Origin: Stercorarius parasiticus
Lineage: Eukaryota; Chordata; Aves; Charadriiformes; Stercorariidae
DNA length: 64,000 bases
Reading direction: 5' to 3'
Assembly (NCBI GenBank): GCA_013396915.1
Contig: VWZL01003478.1
Location: 124,001-188,000 of the forward strand
Positions 14,885-24,135 of this stretch are shown one piece after another (position 1 is the first letter of the stretch; the number at the start of each line of letters is the position of its first letter). A program made the translations under genes and the position numbers. The notes under the pieces were generated by a model. The model did no database searches. It was not told the DNA's origin and worked only from the letters and a program-made list of their open reading frames with translations.

Positions 14885-15220
14885 CCCCGTTGAGCCTGGG
14901 GAAAGACTTACCACCAACCTCACCAGGGAAAAACGCGGTGTGCAACCCGGCTCCCTTCCTCAGTGATGCCACCCACTGCTTTCGTGTTGCCTCACCATCA
15001 CACCATTGCACCACGCAGTCCGTGTTTTTGAACACCCGGCGTCTCAAATGCAAAAGCACATCTTTGTCCCTTTAACTTCCCTCTCAGCTGTTATGCCTGT
15101 TTTCTCCCCTCCTCTGGGACTGTGCACTCTGTTGCTGCTCCGGCTGCCGGGAGCGAGCGAGGAGAATTTCTCCTGCTGGCGAGCGACCGGCTAGTCTGGG
15201 GCTGGCGTCTTCCCAGGACG
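14885..15220 (+). promoter_or_regulatory. CpG-enriched segment just upstream of the exon (possible alternative promoter)
   Basis: This stretch is far richer in CpG than the surrounding intron. Eight CpG dinucleotides fall in 80 bp at 15141-15220, and about nine more are scattered through 14885-15050. It ends about 170 bp before the PALM2 exon at 15392. A possible donor (GAGCAG followed by GTGAAA) lies at 15253/15254, but no convincing first-exon reading frame leads into it. A minor or alternative promoter is one reading and a GC-rich relic of unknown origin is another. The CpG cluster is observed directly; promoter activity is inference. Confidence 0.3.
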
Positions 15221-15355
15221 CTGCTGTTTGCATACCAGCAGGCAGAGGAGCAGGTGAAATGGGACTGGTGACATCTGTACAGATGCCTTTGACTGCTTAC
15301 ATGCTCTTACGAATCCGCTACCCTTAAAGCCTCCGTTTCTCTAACGAGATATCTA

Positions 15356-15375
15356 TCTCTCTCTCTCTCTCTCTC
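15356..15375 (+). repeat. (TC)10 microsatellite in the polypyrimidine tract of the PALM2 acceptor
   Basis: Ten perfect TC units end 16 nt before the first base of the exon at 15392. The remaining acceptor is AAATTATTTTTCCAAG. The repeat therefore supplies much of the pyrimidine-rich sequence that U2AF, and competing factors such as PTB, would read. Repeat length is likely to vary between individuals. Confidence 0.9.
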
Positions 15376-15391
15376 AAATTATTTTTCCAAG

Positions 15392-15472
15392 GAGAAAAGG
15401 AAAAGGCAGACAGAAATAGAAGGCAAGAGACAACAGCTTGAGGACCAGATACTTCAGCTGCAGCATTTCAAG
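15392..15472 (+). CDS. PALM2AKAP2: PALM2 (paralemmin-2) internal exon, N-terminal coiled coil
   Basis: This 81-nt exon is open throughout and encodes exactly 27 residues, beginning EKRKRQTEIEGKRQQL and ending QLQHFK. It is flanked by a consensus acceptor (TTTTCCAAG) and a strong donor (AAG followed by GTAAGGG); both ends fall between codons. The sequence is the highly charged coiled-coil segment that follows the start exon in paralemmins. These are lipid-anchored phosphoproteins of the plasma membrane implicated in membrane dynamics and cell shape. Among the paralogues, TEIEGKRQQL and the neighbouring exon fit PALM2 better than PALM1 or palmdelphin. In the avian locus the exon can be spliced into PALM2 alone or PALM2-AKAP2 fusion transcripts (established for the mammalian locus, inferred here). 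The upstream start exon is outside the window or unrecognised. Confidence 0.93.
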
Positions 15473-15860
15473 GTAAGGGACTGATGCCAGAAATGATGGA
15501 TTGACTAAATCTGTTCATTATTAGACATGCAGATCACACATCTGAAAGCTGGGAAGAGCCCACTCCGACATGAAGCAGCTTTCACTGCCGGAGCCTATCT
15601 CTTGCAGTGATCGTGTCCTGCCTGCTTTTCATTCCCTGTGCTTCATGCACAGGACCATGTTGCAGAAACGGCTTCAGAGCATGGAGTCGGGAGGGTGGGA
15701 GCGCAGGCAGCATGGCGGTGCTGTCATTATTAAACACTGTTATTTATTATACATAATGATAAGACACCAATCGCCGTGGATTGGGTGTGCACTGCATGGC
15801 TTCAGTGAGCACTTTCTGCCTGCAGAGCTGCACTGGATTTTTCTGGTGCCTGTCGTTAGG

Positions 15861-16016
15861 TTTTGGGTGTGTGTGTTGCAGAGAGGGTGTTAGTTAGCAT
15901 GCGTGTATGTGCGTGTGTAAAGCTTTAATTGTAGGATGAAGTTATTAGGTGTATGTGGCATAATAAAAAGGGCATGTATGCACACACGGGGAGGGTGTTG
16001 ATGCATATGTGTGTGT
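15861..16016 (+). repeat. Imperfect TG-rich tract downstream of the PALM2 exon
   Basis: Clusters of GTGTGTGTG occur at about 15866-15876, 15901-15918 and 16005-16015, separated by non-repetitive sequence. On the transcript these would be UG-rich motifs of the type bound by CELF and TDP-43 proteins. Any binding here is inference. Confidence 0.6.
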
Positions 16017-16395
16017 CTACATGGAGAGGCACCTTGATATTTAACAGGGTGCCGAGCAGCCCCCATCCCTGTTGGACTCCATGACAGCTGCAGATAGCAT
16101 CTTTTGAAAGCCATCCTGGTTATTTCTATCATTCATCCTTCCTGTCAGTAGCAGAGTTTGTCTTTACATTTGTGTATAGCAAAGAGAAGAACAAAAAATG
16201 TACATGTGATCTTTTTGTAACCAGTACGTGTTTGTGGGTCAGATCTCGTTAGATTAGTTCGGTAGGGGAGCCTGAGGAATTTCAGTGATTATAATATCTG
16301 AGAAAGATGATCAGCACTGGACAGCTTGTCCTTGCAGCAAGTGAGCTGGGCTGTGTTTTTAAAAATAAGATATTTAGGTTTCTTGTGCAATAGTA

Positions 16396-16413
16396 TGTGT
16401 GTGTGTGTGTGTG
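16396..16413. repeat. (TG)9 microsatellite
   Basis: Nine perfect TG units within the large intron. Confidence 0.9.
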
Positions 16414-16831
16414 AGAAGCAGCGCACCTGCATGGGGAGGTGGTGCGCAGAATATCGTCTCTGCCCACGCATGCACTTGAACAGCAGACTTCAAGTTATGC
16501 TACAGACAGGATCCTTCTCCTGCCTCTCCAAGCCCCTGCCATCATGTTCTGTAAGCTATTCCTCATTTTCTGGTAAACATGATGCAGTTAAGCCCAAGTA
16601 ATTGATTGCAGCCTACACAAATGCTCCATAAGGTTCACCATAAATCTGTGAATGTCACACATTGTTTTTGGTGTATCAGTCAATGATGCGATTGCATTTC
16701 TGTGGGGCAACACGAGTTGCCATTTCGTTCAGGCTGCCATTGACTACAGGCAAGGGAGCATTTCTTCTGACGACCGTAGGTTGATGCAGCAGGGCAGTAA
16801 GATGCCTTTCCAGTGCCTTCATGATGCTTGC

Positions 16832-16848
16832 TTTTTTTTTTTTTTTTT
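16832..16848. repeat. Poly(T) homopolymer, T17
   Basis: A run of 17 thymines with no recognisable retroelement body next to it. Confidence 0.9.
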
Positions 16849-17592
16849 GCTGCAAAGCTGAGGACTTCCTTTATCATGTTAACTGTTTCCAGGCTAACTG
16901 AATTATGCTTTTGCGTGGAATTCTTTAAGCAGAGCCTTTTGGAAAGCCAATTCTGGCAATTTTCTACTTCATCTGATTTATTTTGATATAGCTGTTACTA
17001 AACTGAATTTTATCTTCATCCATAGGGAAAAGTAAAACCTTTCAAGGTGGTGCAGTGGGGCCAGCCCCTCAGCTGGTGTAAACTAGCACTGACTTCAGCC
17101 TGCTAGGCTGATTGCTACTTGTAGAGGTTCAGTCTTGCTGCACAGATTTCTAGAGTGACACACATGAAAACGAACTATTTTCCTTTATTATTTAGCTTAC
17201 AGCCTGGAGCAAAAGCAGTAATCACACGGGAAGCTAAGGGGAGATCAGGGTACAGAAACTTAAAATGGCAGCTTTCTCAGCTAAAAGCACAGGAGACTAA
17301 GGTCTGTAAACCTGGGTGTAAGGATGAGCATCAAGATATCATAGGAGCTTCTTTACCTCTCTATTCAGTGGCATCACTTGTCATGGGAGGAGAAGTATGT
17401 TGCTTTTGCTGGAGTGGTCATGGTGACTGCTGCTCCAGGAGCTGCCTGTCCCACCTCGCTGTCCCACCGAACAACTGTCTGCCGGGAGACTTGGATGAGG
17501 TGATGGCAGAGGTCTATCTGGGATTGCAGTGTTCATCCTCATTTCCGCTAGGCCCTTCCTAAACAGAGGGAGGGCAGATACTCCCCAGGCTC

Positions 17593-17616
17593 AAAAAAAA
17601 AAAAAAAAAAAAAAAA
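17593..17616. repeat. Poly(A) homopolymer, A24
   Basis: A run of 24 adenines. It follows an unrecognised open frame, but no AATAAA hexamer or target-site duplication was seen, so a retrocopy tail is not supported. Confidence 0.9.
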
Positions 17617-17929
17617 GAAAATGGAGGCACTGGCTGAGGGTATTTCCCTTTCTCTGTGGAGACAGACCAAACAAACTGCATTTTCTTCTCATGCTTTGTT
17701 CAGTGTTCTGATTGCTTAGTGGGGTGCTGACCAAAATGGTATTTGGCCTGCCAGGCTGCTTTGTTCATTTGAAAAACTGTGTATCCTTCCCCCACCTCCC
17801 CAAGGCCCTCCCTCACCTCACTCTGGTTGCTCTCAGCCTCTACAAACCAGGGGCTCCAAGTTTACTATGAATATGGTCCCCCAGTCTGATATGGCCCCCC
17901 CAGTCTGGCTCACACATCCCGAAACAAGT

Positions 17930-19680
17930 GCTTTTATTGGATGCGGGAAGAAACATAGTGACAAAGGATGGGGAAAAGGCTGAGGTACTTAATGCCTCCT
18001 TTGCCTCAGTCTTACTATTGACCTGGTCTTACTAGACTAGTTGTTCCCTGAGTACCCAGACCCCTGAGCTCGAAGACAGGGATGGAGAGCAGAATAAAGC
18101 CCCCATGGGGGAAAGGGTGAATGACCTGCTACTTAGACACACACAAGTCTATGGGGCCAGATGGGATCCACCCAAGGGTACTGAGGGAGGTGGCGGAGTG
18201 CTCGTCAAGCCACTTTTCCATCATTTACCAGCAGTCCTGGCTAGCCGGGGAGGTCTCAGTTGACTGGAGGTTAGCAAACATGATGCCTATCTACAAGAAG
18301 GGCCTGAAGGAGGATCTAGGGAACTACAGCCTGTCAGTCTGACCGCGGTGCCAGGGAAGGTTGTGGTGTAAATCATTTTGAATGCCATCACACAGCACAT
18401 ACAGGACAACCAGGTGATCAGGGCCCAGTCAACATGGGTTTATGAAAGGCAGATCCCACTTGACAAACCTGATCTCCTTCTATGACAAGGTGACCCACTT
18501 AGTGGATGAGGGAAAGCAGTGGATGCTGTTTACCTAGACTTTAGTAAAGCCTTTGACACTGTTTCCCACATCATAATCCCGGAGAAACTGGCTGCTCATG
18601 GCTTGGACAGGTGTACTCTTCGCTGGGTAAAAAACTGGCTGGATGACCAGGCCCAGATAGTTGTGGTGAATGGAGTTAAATCCAGTTGGTGGCCAGTAAT
18701 GAGTGGTGTTCCCCAGGGCTTGGTATCGGGAGTGGTTCTGTTCAATGTCTTTATCAATGATCTGGACAAGGGGATCGAGTCCACCCTCAGTAAGTTTGCA
18801 GACAACACCAAGTTGGGTGGGACCGTCGACCTTCTTGAGGGTAGAGAGGCTTTGCAGGGGGATCTGGACAGGCTGGATCGATGGGCCGAGGCCAGTAGTA
18901 TGAGGTTCAACAAAGCCAAGTGCTGGGTCCTGCACCTGAGTCACAACAACCCCATGAACGCTACAGGCTTGGGGAGGAGTGGCTGGAAAGCTGCTGAGCA
19001 GAAAAACATCTGGGGGTATTGGTCAACAGCTGGCAGTGTGCCCAGGTGGCCAAGAAGGCCAACAGCATCCTGGCCTGTATCAGGAAGAGTGTGGTGAATA
19101 GCACTAGGGAAGTGATCGTCCCCCTGTACTTGGCACTGGTTAGGCCCACCTCAAATACTGTGTTCATTTTTGGGCCCCTCACTGCAAGAAAAACATTGAG
19201 GTGCTGGAGCGTGTCCAGAGAAGGTCAATGAAGCTGGTGAGGGGTCTGGAGAACAAGTCTTATGAGCAGAGGCTGAGGGAACTGGGGTTGTTTAGCCTGG
19301 AGAAAAGGAGGCTGAGTGGGACCTTATCGCTCTCTACAACTACCTGAAAGGAGGTTGTACAGAGGTGGGGGTCGATCTCTACTCCCAAGTAATAGGCAAC
19401 AGGACAAGAGGAAATGGCCTCAATAGTTGCACCAGGGGAGGTTTAGACTGGATATTCGGAAAAATTTCTTCACTGAAAGGGTTGTGAAGCACTGGAACAG
19501 ACTGTCCAGGGAAGTGGTTGAGTCACCATCCCTCGAGGTATTTAAAAGAGGTGTAGATGTGGTATTTAAGGACATGGTTTAGTGGTGGATGTGGCAGTGT
19601 TAGGTTAGCAGTTGGACTTGATCTTAAAGGTCTTTTCCAAACAATTTCCAAATGATTCTAAATGACTATGATTCTGTGAT
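17930..19680 (+). mobile_element. 5'-truncated CR1 LINE (copy 1), sense to PALM2
   Basis: The copy starts inside the second open reading frame, where GRNIVTKDGEKAEVLNA is readable from about 17950, and runs through the reverse-transcriptase domain and the 3' region. It ends in a degenerate octamer tail (ATGATTCTAAATGACTATG). The 3' region reads GTTGGACTTGATCTTAAAGG, a subfamily signature unlike the next copy downstream. Full-length avian CR1 is about 4.5 kb, so more than half is missing at the 5' end, as is usual for target-primed insertion. Frameshifts and stops make it dead. It lies in the 18.8 kb PALM2 intron in the same orientation as the gene. Confidence 0.93.
18121..19097 (+). pseudogene. 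CR1 ORF2 reverse-transcriptase relic
   Basis: Reverse-transcriptase motifs can be read in order: HKSMGPDGIHPRVLRE at about 18148, [13 protein letters not shown] (motif A) at about 18531, SGVPQG (motif B) at about 18702, and a motif C that reads FADN instead of the catalytic FADD. The substitution is an AAC codon at 18804-18806. The frame is broken by single-base indels near 18329, 18430 and 18513, and a TAA stop lies at 18369-18371. The product would have been the retrotransposon polymerase that copies CR1 RNA at a nicked target. The motif C change and the frameshifts show it cannot be active. Confidence 0.9.
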
Positions 19681-19709
19681 ATGTTTTCCTTCATAAGCGC
19701 TAGGTTTAA

Positions 19710-20112
19710 TACTAAGGCCGAGGGACTGGGGTCTTTCTAGTCTGGAAAAAAGAAGACTGATGGGGGGGTCTTATGAATGCTTATAAATACTTAAAGAATG
19801 GGTGTCAGGAGGATGGGGCCAGGCTCTTTTCAGTGGTGCCCTGTGACAGGACAAGAGGTAATGGGCACAAACTTGAGCATCGGAAGTTCCATCTCAACAT
19901 GAGGAGGAACTTCTTTCCTTTGAGGGTGGCAGAGCACTGGCACAGGCTGCCCAGAGAGGTGGTGGAGTCTTCGTCTCTGGAGACATTCAAAACCTGCCTG
20001 GACGCGTTCCTGTCCAATCTGCTCTGGGTGACCCTGCTCTGGCAGGGGGGTTGGACTAGGTGATCTCCAACGCCTTCCAACCCCTACCATTCTGTGATTC
20101 TGTGATTCTGTA
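19710..20112 (+). mobile_element. CR1 LINE 3' fragment (copy 2), sense
   Basis: This is a second, independent CR1 insertion beginning about 30 bp after the 3' end of copy 1. It starts in the last part of ORF2 and keeps a readable carboxy end ([37 protein letters not shown]). It ends in three octamers, ATTCTGTG, ATTCTGTG and ATTCTGTA, at 20089-20112. By eye roughly nine bases in ten match the 3' end of the copy at 30962-32586, and both share the GTTGGACTAGGTGATCTCCA signature, so they belong to one subfamily. That differs from copy 1, which is why two events are called. Confidence 0.92.
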
Positions 20113-20307
20113 ATACGGTTTATCTCCCGAATTACGTGGATTCCAACTAATTCTATGCAAGGCATAAATTCAGGTCAAAAAGATCAGGCTTGTCTAGGAA
20201 GCCCACGTATTAAGTCAAAATGCTTTGAGGTGGCTGATGTCAGTGTAGAGTGTAAGGACTTCATATCAGTGTTTATTAAAATCTGCTGTGGAGAAACCTT
20301 TGAAAAT

Positions 20308-20359
20308 AGTATCTGGGTTAATCCTGCGTCTGCAGTATCTGGGTTGATCCCGCAAGTGT
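20308..20359. repeat. Imperfect 26-bp tandem duplication
   Basis: Two adjacent units begin AGTATCTGGGTTAATCC (20308) and AGTATCTGGGTTGATCC (20334). The first 17 positions differ at one base, and the remainder of the units is more diverged. Confidence 0.8.
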
Positions 20360-22132
20360 AACAGCTTCAGTTCACCCGAAGACATTCATGCCAGGATTCA
20401 ATGCATTTAGTTCATTTTTGTGCAATGCCAGAGTAATTTTCTTTTAAAAATAAACTGTGTAAAATAGCATGTTTGGTTACCTAATAAAGGTTCTGAAAGC
20501 TACAGGGTTTCTGTTAATTTCAGACAATTTTATTCATGTAGGGAAAATATCTAATAGAAATAGTTTATTGCAAATGTTTATGATGGATTACCTACAGTTT
20601 TCAAGTTGCTGATGCCAATTAGACCCGTGGCAAAATGACTTAACTCCACTACCAGTTCATTCATATTTCCCGTGTTACACACCTGGCTGAAAATAAGGGA
20701 ATGGCAGCTGCTGCCCTGTCATTTTAGGCAGAACAGCCCAGCAAATGCTAGAGTTAGTAAATGTCAGTACTGAATGTGGATGAGGCTTTGGCAACATGTT
20801 TTGCAAAGGCTTGTGAGAATGAGGCCAATGGCATTATGGCTCAGGACACCAGGAGAAAAACGTGGCTCAACTATTAATGGTCTGTGCTCATGACATCATC
20901 AAAGTTGAGTTAATCAAGTGAAACCCTCCAAGTGTGAAAGTCTGGAGTAGGAGAGAGTCTGGAGTAGTAGCATAGGCTCTAAAAACTGAATCCCCTCGTT
21001 GCTGACAGTAAAAGCCACATCACCTCTTCTGTGAGTCACTGGAATGTAGAGACATTGGCAGGCACAGAGCATCCACGTGGTACTTCAGAGCTGTCAGGAC
21101 ACTCCGTTGAAGGCAGGAGATGTATTTGTCTATGTTACAATCAGATGCTGCATTGGAAAGGCCCTTGGTGTTGGAAAACATAAAGGTGCTTTGAAGCCCC
21201 ATTTTTTGAGACCGAACATGCTGTTGATAATAGGCAATTTACAACAGCTCTCCTTACCTCCCACCTACTTTAATACCAAAATCATCCTTCTTCTTTCATA
21301 TAACAATATAACAATGTGTTTTGGTTTGTTTTTCAACAGCAGATAGAGTTTAAACTTCATGCATCAGCAGCTCCTTGGCCATACTGTTACAAATGGGGCT
21401 TGCCACATGTGTGGAAATAGGAGTTGGTACCAGCTTCCGTAGTTTGAAATCAGAAAAGTGGTCAAAATTCACCTTATGCAAACACACTGTCTTCAGTATC
21501 CATCAACATGATGTGATTTCTTGAGGAAGACAATAATTGATTTTGGTTGATTAGTTGCACTGGAGAGAGAATCTGTAAGCAACAGCCGCTTTTAAGAACT
21601 TGTTCAACTAGGCAGAAGTTGGGCGGGCCTGTTTTAATGGAGATGTTTACTATTTCAAATAAACTGTAGGGTAGAAGTGTTTCTTCCAATATCTGGATGT
21701 CTCTGTAGTTAGTTCAACAGAATTTCTGTAATTGTTTACTGTAGCTTTGTTTGGTGGTGGCTGGTAATAAAATAAACAGCACAAAACTTCCTAATTGAAT
21801 GAAAAATCGCTTCTCTGCTGTTACTTTAACTATTACAATAAATCCATTTATCACAGTTATGTTATTTCTGGAGTGGTATAAATATTAGGGACCAATTTCT
21901 GTTAACATCTGCTTCGTAAAGACTGTAGTTCATGAACACTTAATCTATAACACAATTAAATCTTTACTCTGAAGGAAAGGAAAGCCTTTTTATGCTATAG
22001 AGATTTTATTAGGGTATGGTTTTAGCTGAAAGTATCTTATCTATAAATAAATTTTAATTTTATTGTTCCACAGTTATATTGCTATCCTCAATTTATTCTA
22101 GTCTTAAAATAACTACTGTCAGAGGATATAAA

Positions 22133-22172
22133 TAGATATAGATATATATATCCATATATATATATACGTATA
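22133..22172. repeat. TA-rich simple repeat
   Basis: Imperfect (TA)n with short interruptions (CCATAT, ACGTA). Likely slippage-prone and easily melted. Confidence 0.8.
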
Positions 22173-23955
22173 AGCAACAGTGTGGAAAAACAGAGATAAG
22201 TTTTGTGAATGAAGGAATCTTTTTATGCCTTTATGTTGAATCCCGTTATGATTTTCAAGTAAATTATCCCTTAAACTGAATGACGACTCTGTCAAGCACA
22301 CAAAAAATGTTTGATGATGTCATGAACAATCTCTGTCTCTACAGGGTCAGTGCAACAGCCCACAAAACCTGTTCTTATTAATAATCGAGCACTCTTTCTG
22401 GTATGTGATGTCTGCTATGACAGTCCCAGGCTGACCCTCTGTTTTAATGTACTGGAGCCCACCACACCCCTGTGAGACTGGAAGGTCCTGCCATCTCCAT
22501 TTCCCAACTGCAGTTCTGGGGCATGGGGAGGTTAAGAGGTAATTTGGAGAGAAATTTCCATTTCCAGAGCACAGGGGACCCCTGTTCATCCCATTCTGTG
22601 CATTAGCATCTTTGGGCTGACACCCACCTTACCCTGGGAATCTCACCTCCCAGCAGGATTTAAGCTGAGAAGTGAGGGGCTCTCTGCCTCTCTGCTAACC
22701 TGTTTTATGATCTGCAAGAGAAATCCAGATTTGTTAGACAAGAAAGGGAGTGGGAGAGGGAATAAGACTCCACAACTTATGGATTTAGGGCACTTGCTCT
22801 TTCTGAATTGCTTACAGAGTGCAAAACCTTAGGATATCCTTCCCGGGAGCTAGTGTTTGGAAAGGAGGGATTTTAAAAATACCTATATGTTTCCTTTTCA
22901 AGTAATCAGGAAACAAACATACCTATTCCCAGATAACATCTTTTAGACACAATAGAATAGTTTCTCCAGGCCAGCTGTACAAATTGACTACCCCAAACAG
23001 ATGAAGGTTTTAGTCCTTTAACTCGTATTTCTTATCTTCTTGCATGTCATTGCCACACAGCTGAATATACTGTAATCATTCTGGCATGATCCCTCTGTTA
23101 GAATGCTTTTATTCAGGAAAAAGTTATTGTTGTGTGAGTTTTACTTCGAACTGGGGCAGAGTTATCCTGGGATGACCAAGTAAGTGTCCCCATACAGGCA
23201 GGACTTCTTGAAACTCACCAAAATTGGCACTCACATTTCCACCAGTAACAAGGTCCTTCAAGGAGGTCACTGCCACTCAGGCAGTTTTTGGTTTAGCCAG
23301 AATGTGTCAAAGTAGCTGGAGGAAGTTTACAGCTCACTTCAACCCAAGCCCGTCCTAATGGCCTGATACGTGCTCAAACACTAATTCACATGGCCTGAAT
23401 CCAGCTTTTTAAAACAATTAATATAGGAATTTTTAAGACCAGAAAAGAAAGGAATCTCTGAAAAATAGCTTTTATTTTTGCCTTTCTTGACTGATGTATG
23501 TATGTGGGAAGGAGTGATAAACTGAAGCTGAGGACAGGCTGAATGTAGAGAGGAAATTATTATTTCAGAAGATAATAATAAAAACAACTGTGGCTGTGTA
23601 GTAATGATGATAACTTGCAAAGCCTATTTGTTTTGGGGGGAGAGGGTTGCCAGTTTTCGAAATCTCATAATGTTAACTATTCCAAAAAGAGTTGATTTAA
23701 TTTTTTTTCATCTCTCAAAACCATGCTTTATTTCTTTTGAAAACATGGAGTGACTACTCATAGGGAAAGCCAAAGCACACCTAAATTTCTGTCTCCAGGA
23801 GGTAAAAGTGTGATCAAACTCTTTTCATGTGTGCATCTGTAAAAGAGGGTCTTGTTCAATTTTTCAGTCCAATCACACAAAGTCCAGAAACTTCAGCTAG
23901 CTTGAAACTATTTCTTACTCTAGGTCCAATATTCCCTGGGAAACAGAGATGTTCT

Positions 23956-24135
23956 CACGGAGTCATAAAGTAATTTATGTGTGAGAGGACCCTGGAGGTC
24001 TCCTCATGCCCCCGCCAACAGGAGCAGGTTGCTCCCATGCCCATCCTCGTCCCATTACATTTGGACTCTTGCCCAGGATGGAGGTCCCACGGTCCCCCTG
24101 GGGAACCTGCTCCTAGGTCAGGCCACCATCCTGCG
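23956..24135 (-). mobile_element. Decayed CR1 LINE 3' end, antisense
   Basis: Reading along the + strand, the block order matches the reverse complement of a CR1 3' end: CACGGAGTCATAAAG (octamer tail region), GAGGACCCTGGAGGTC, GGAGCAGGTTGCTC, CAGGATGGAGGTCCCAC, then GGGGAACCTGCTCCTA. Several indels separate the blocks, so the copy is older than the sense copies in the window. It has no coding capacity left. The open frames over this patch are shadows of its GC-rich composition. Confidence 0.72.

Larger units (their letters stand above)
1..15391 (+). other. Intron sequence upstream of the first PALM2 exon in the window
   Basis: No coding exon is recognisable here. The paralemmin start exon, which should encode the N-terminal residues before the exon at 15392, was looked for by eye and not found, so this is taken as part of the first large intron. 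Open frames are short (under 120 codons apart from one antisense frame near 14.5-15.1 kb) and resemble no family I know. What can be seen is a 51-nt homopurine tract at 9812-9862, an A18 run at 12097-12114, a short TG run at 13845-13858, a decayed antisense LINE at about 11330-11565, and a CpG-enriched segment at about 14885-15220. The intron assignment is inference from the position of the exon. Confidence 0.6.
15473..17929 (+). other. PALM2 intron, 5' part
   Basis: No gene is recognised here. The stretch contains TG-rich DNA at about 15860-16020, a (TG)9 run at 16396-16413, T17 at 16832-16848 and A24 at 17593-17616. A 135-codon open frame at 17155-17562 resembles nothing I know and lacks a promoter or polyadenylation signal, so it is left unannotated as a gene. 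Confidence 0.7.

Noticed and set aside
14466..15059. 197-codon open frame on the minus strand, the longest outside LINEs
   Set aside because: It overlaps a CpG-richer patch that lowers stop-codon frequency. The translation resembles no family I know, the opposite strand is also partly open, and no promoter or splice context supports it.
15230..15260. Possible first exon ending GAGCAG before GTGAAA
   Set aside because: No start codon or paralemmin-like frame leads into this donor. It is mentioned only as part of the CpG observation.
17050..17110. CAGCTGGTGTAAACTAGCA, similar to a motif in old amniote repeats
   Set aside because: Only about 20 bases match, and I cannot name the family with confidence.
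17155..17616. Possible processed retrocopy: 135-codon frame followed by A24
   Set aside because: No AATAAA before the A run, no target-site duplication noticed, and the translation matches nothing known.
22430..22570. Resemblance to an L2/MIR segment (GGGGAGGTTAAGAGG)
   Set aside because: A single short block with no colinear second block.
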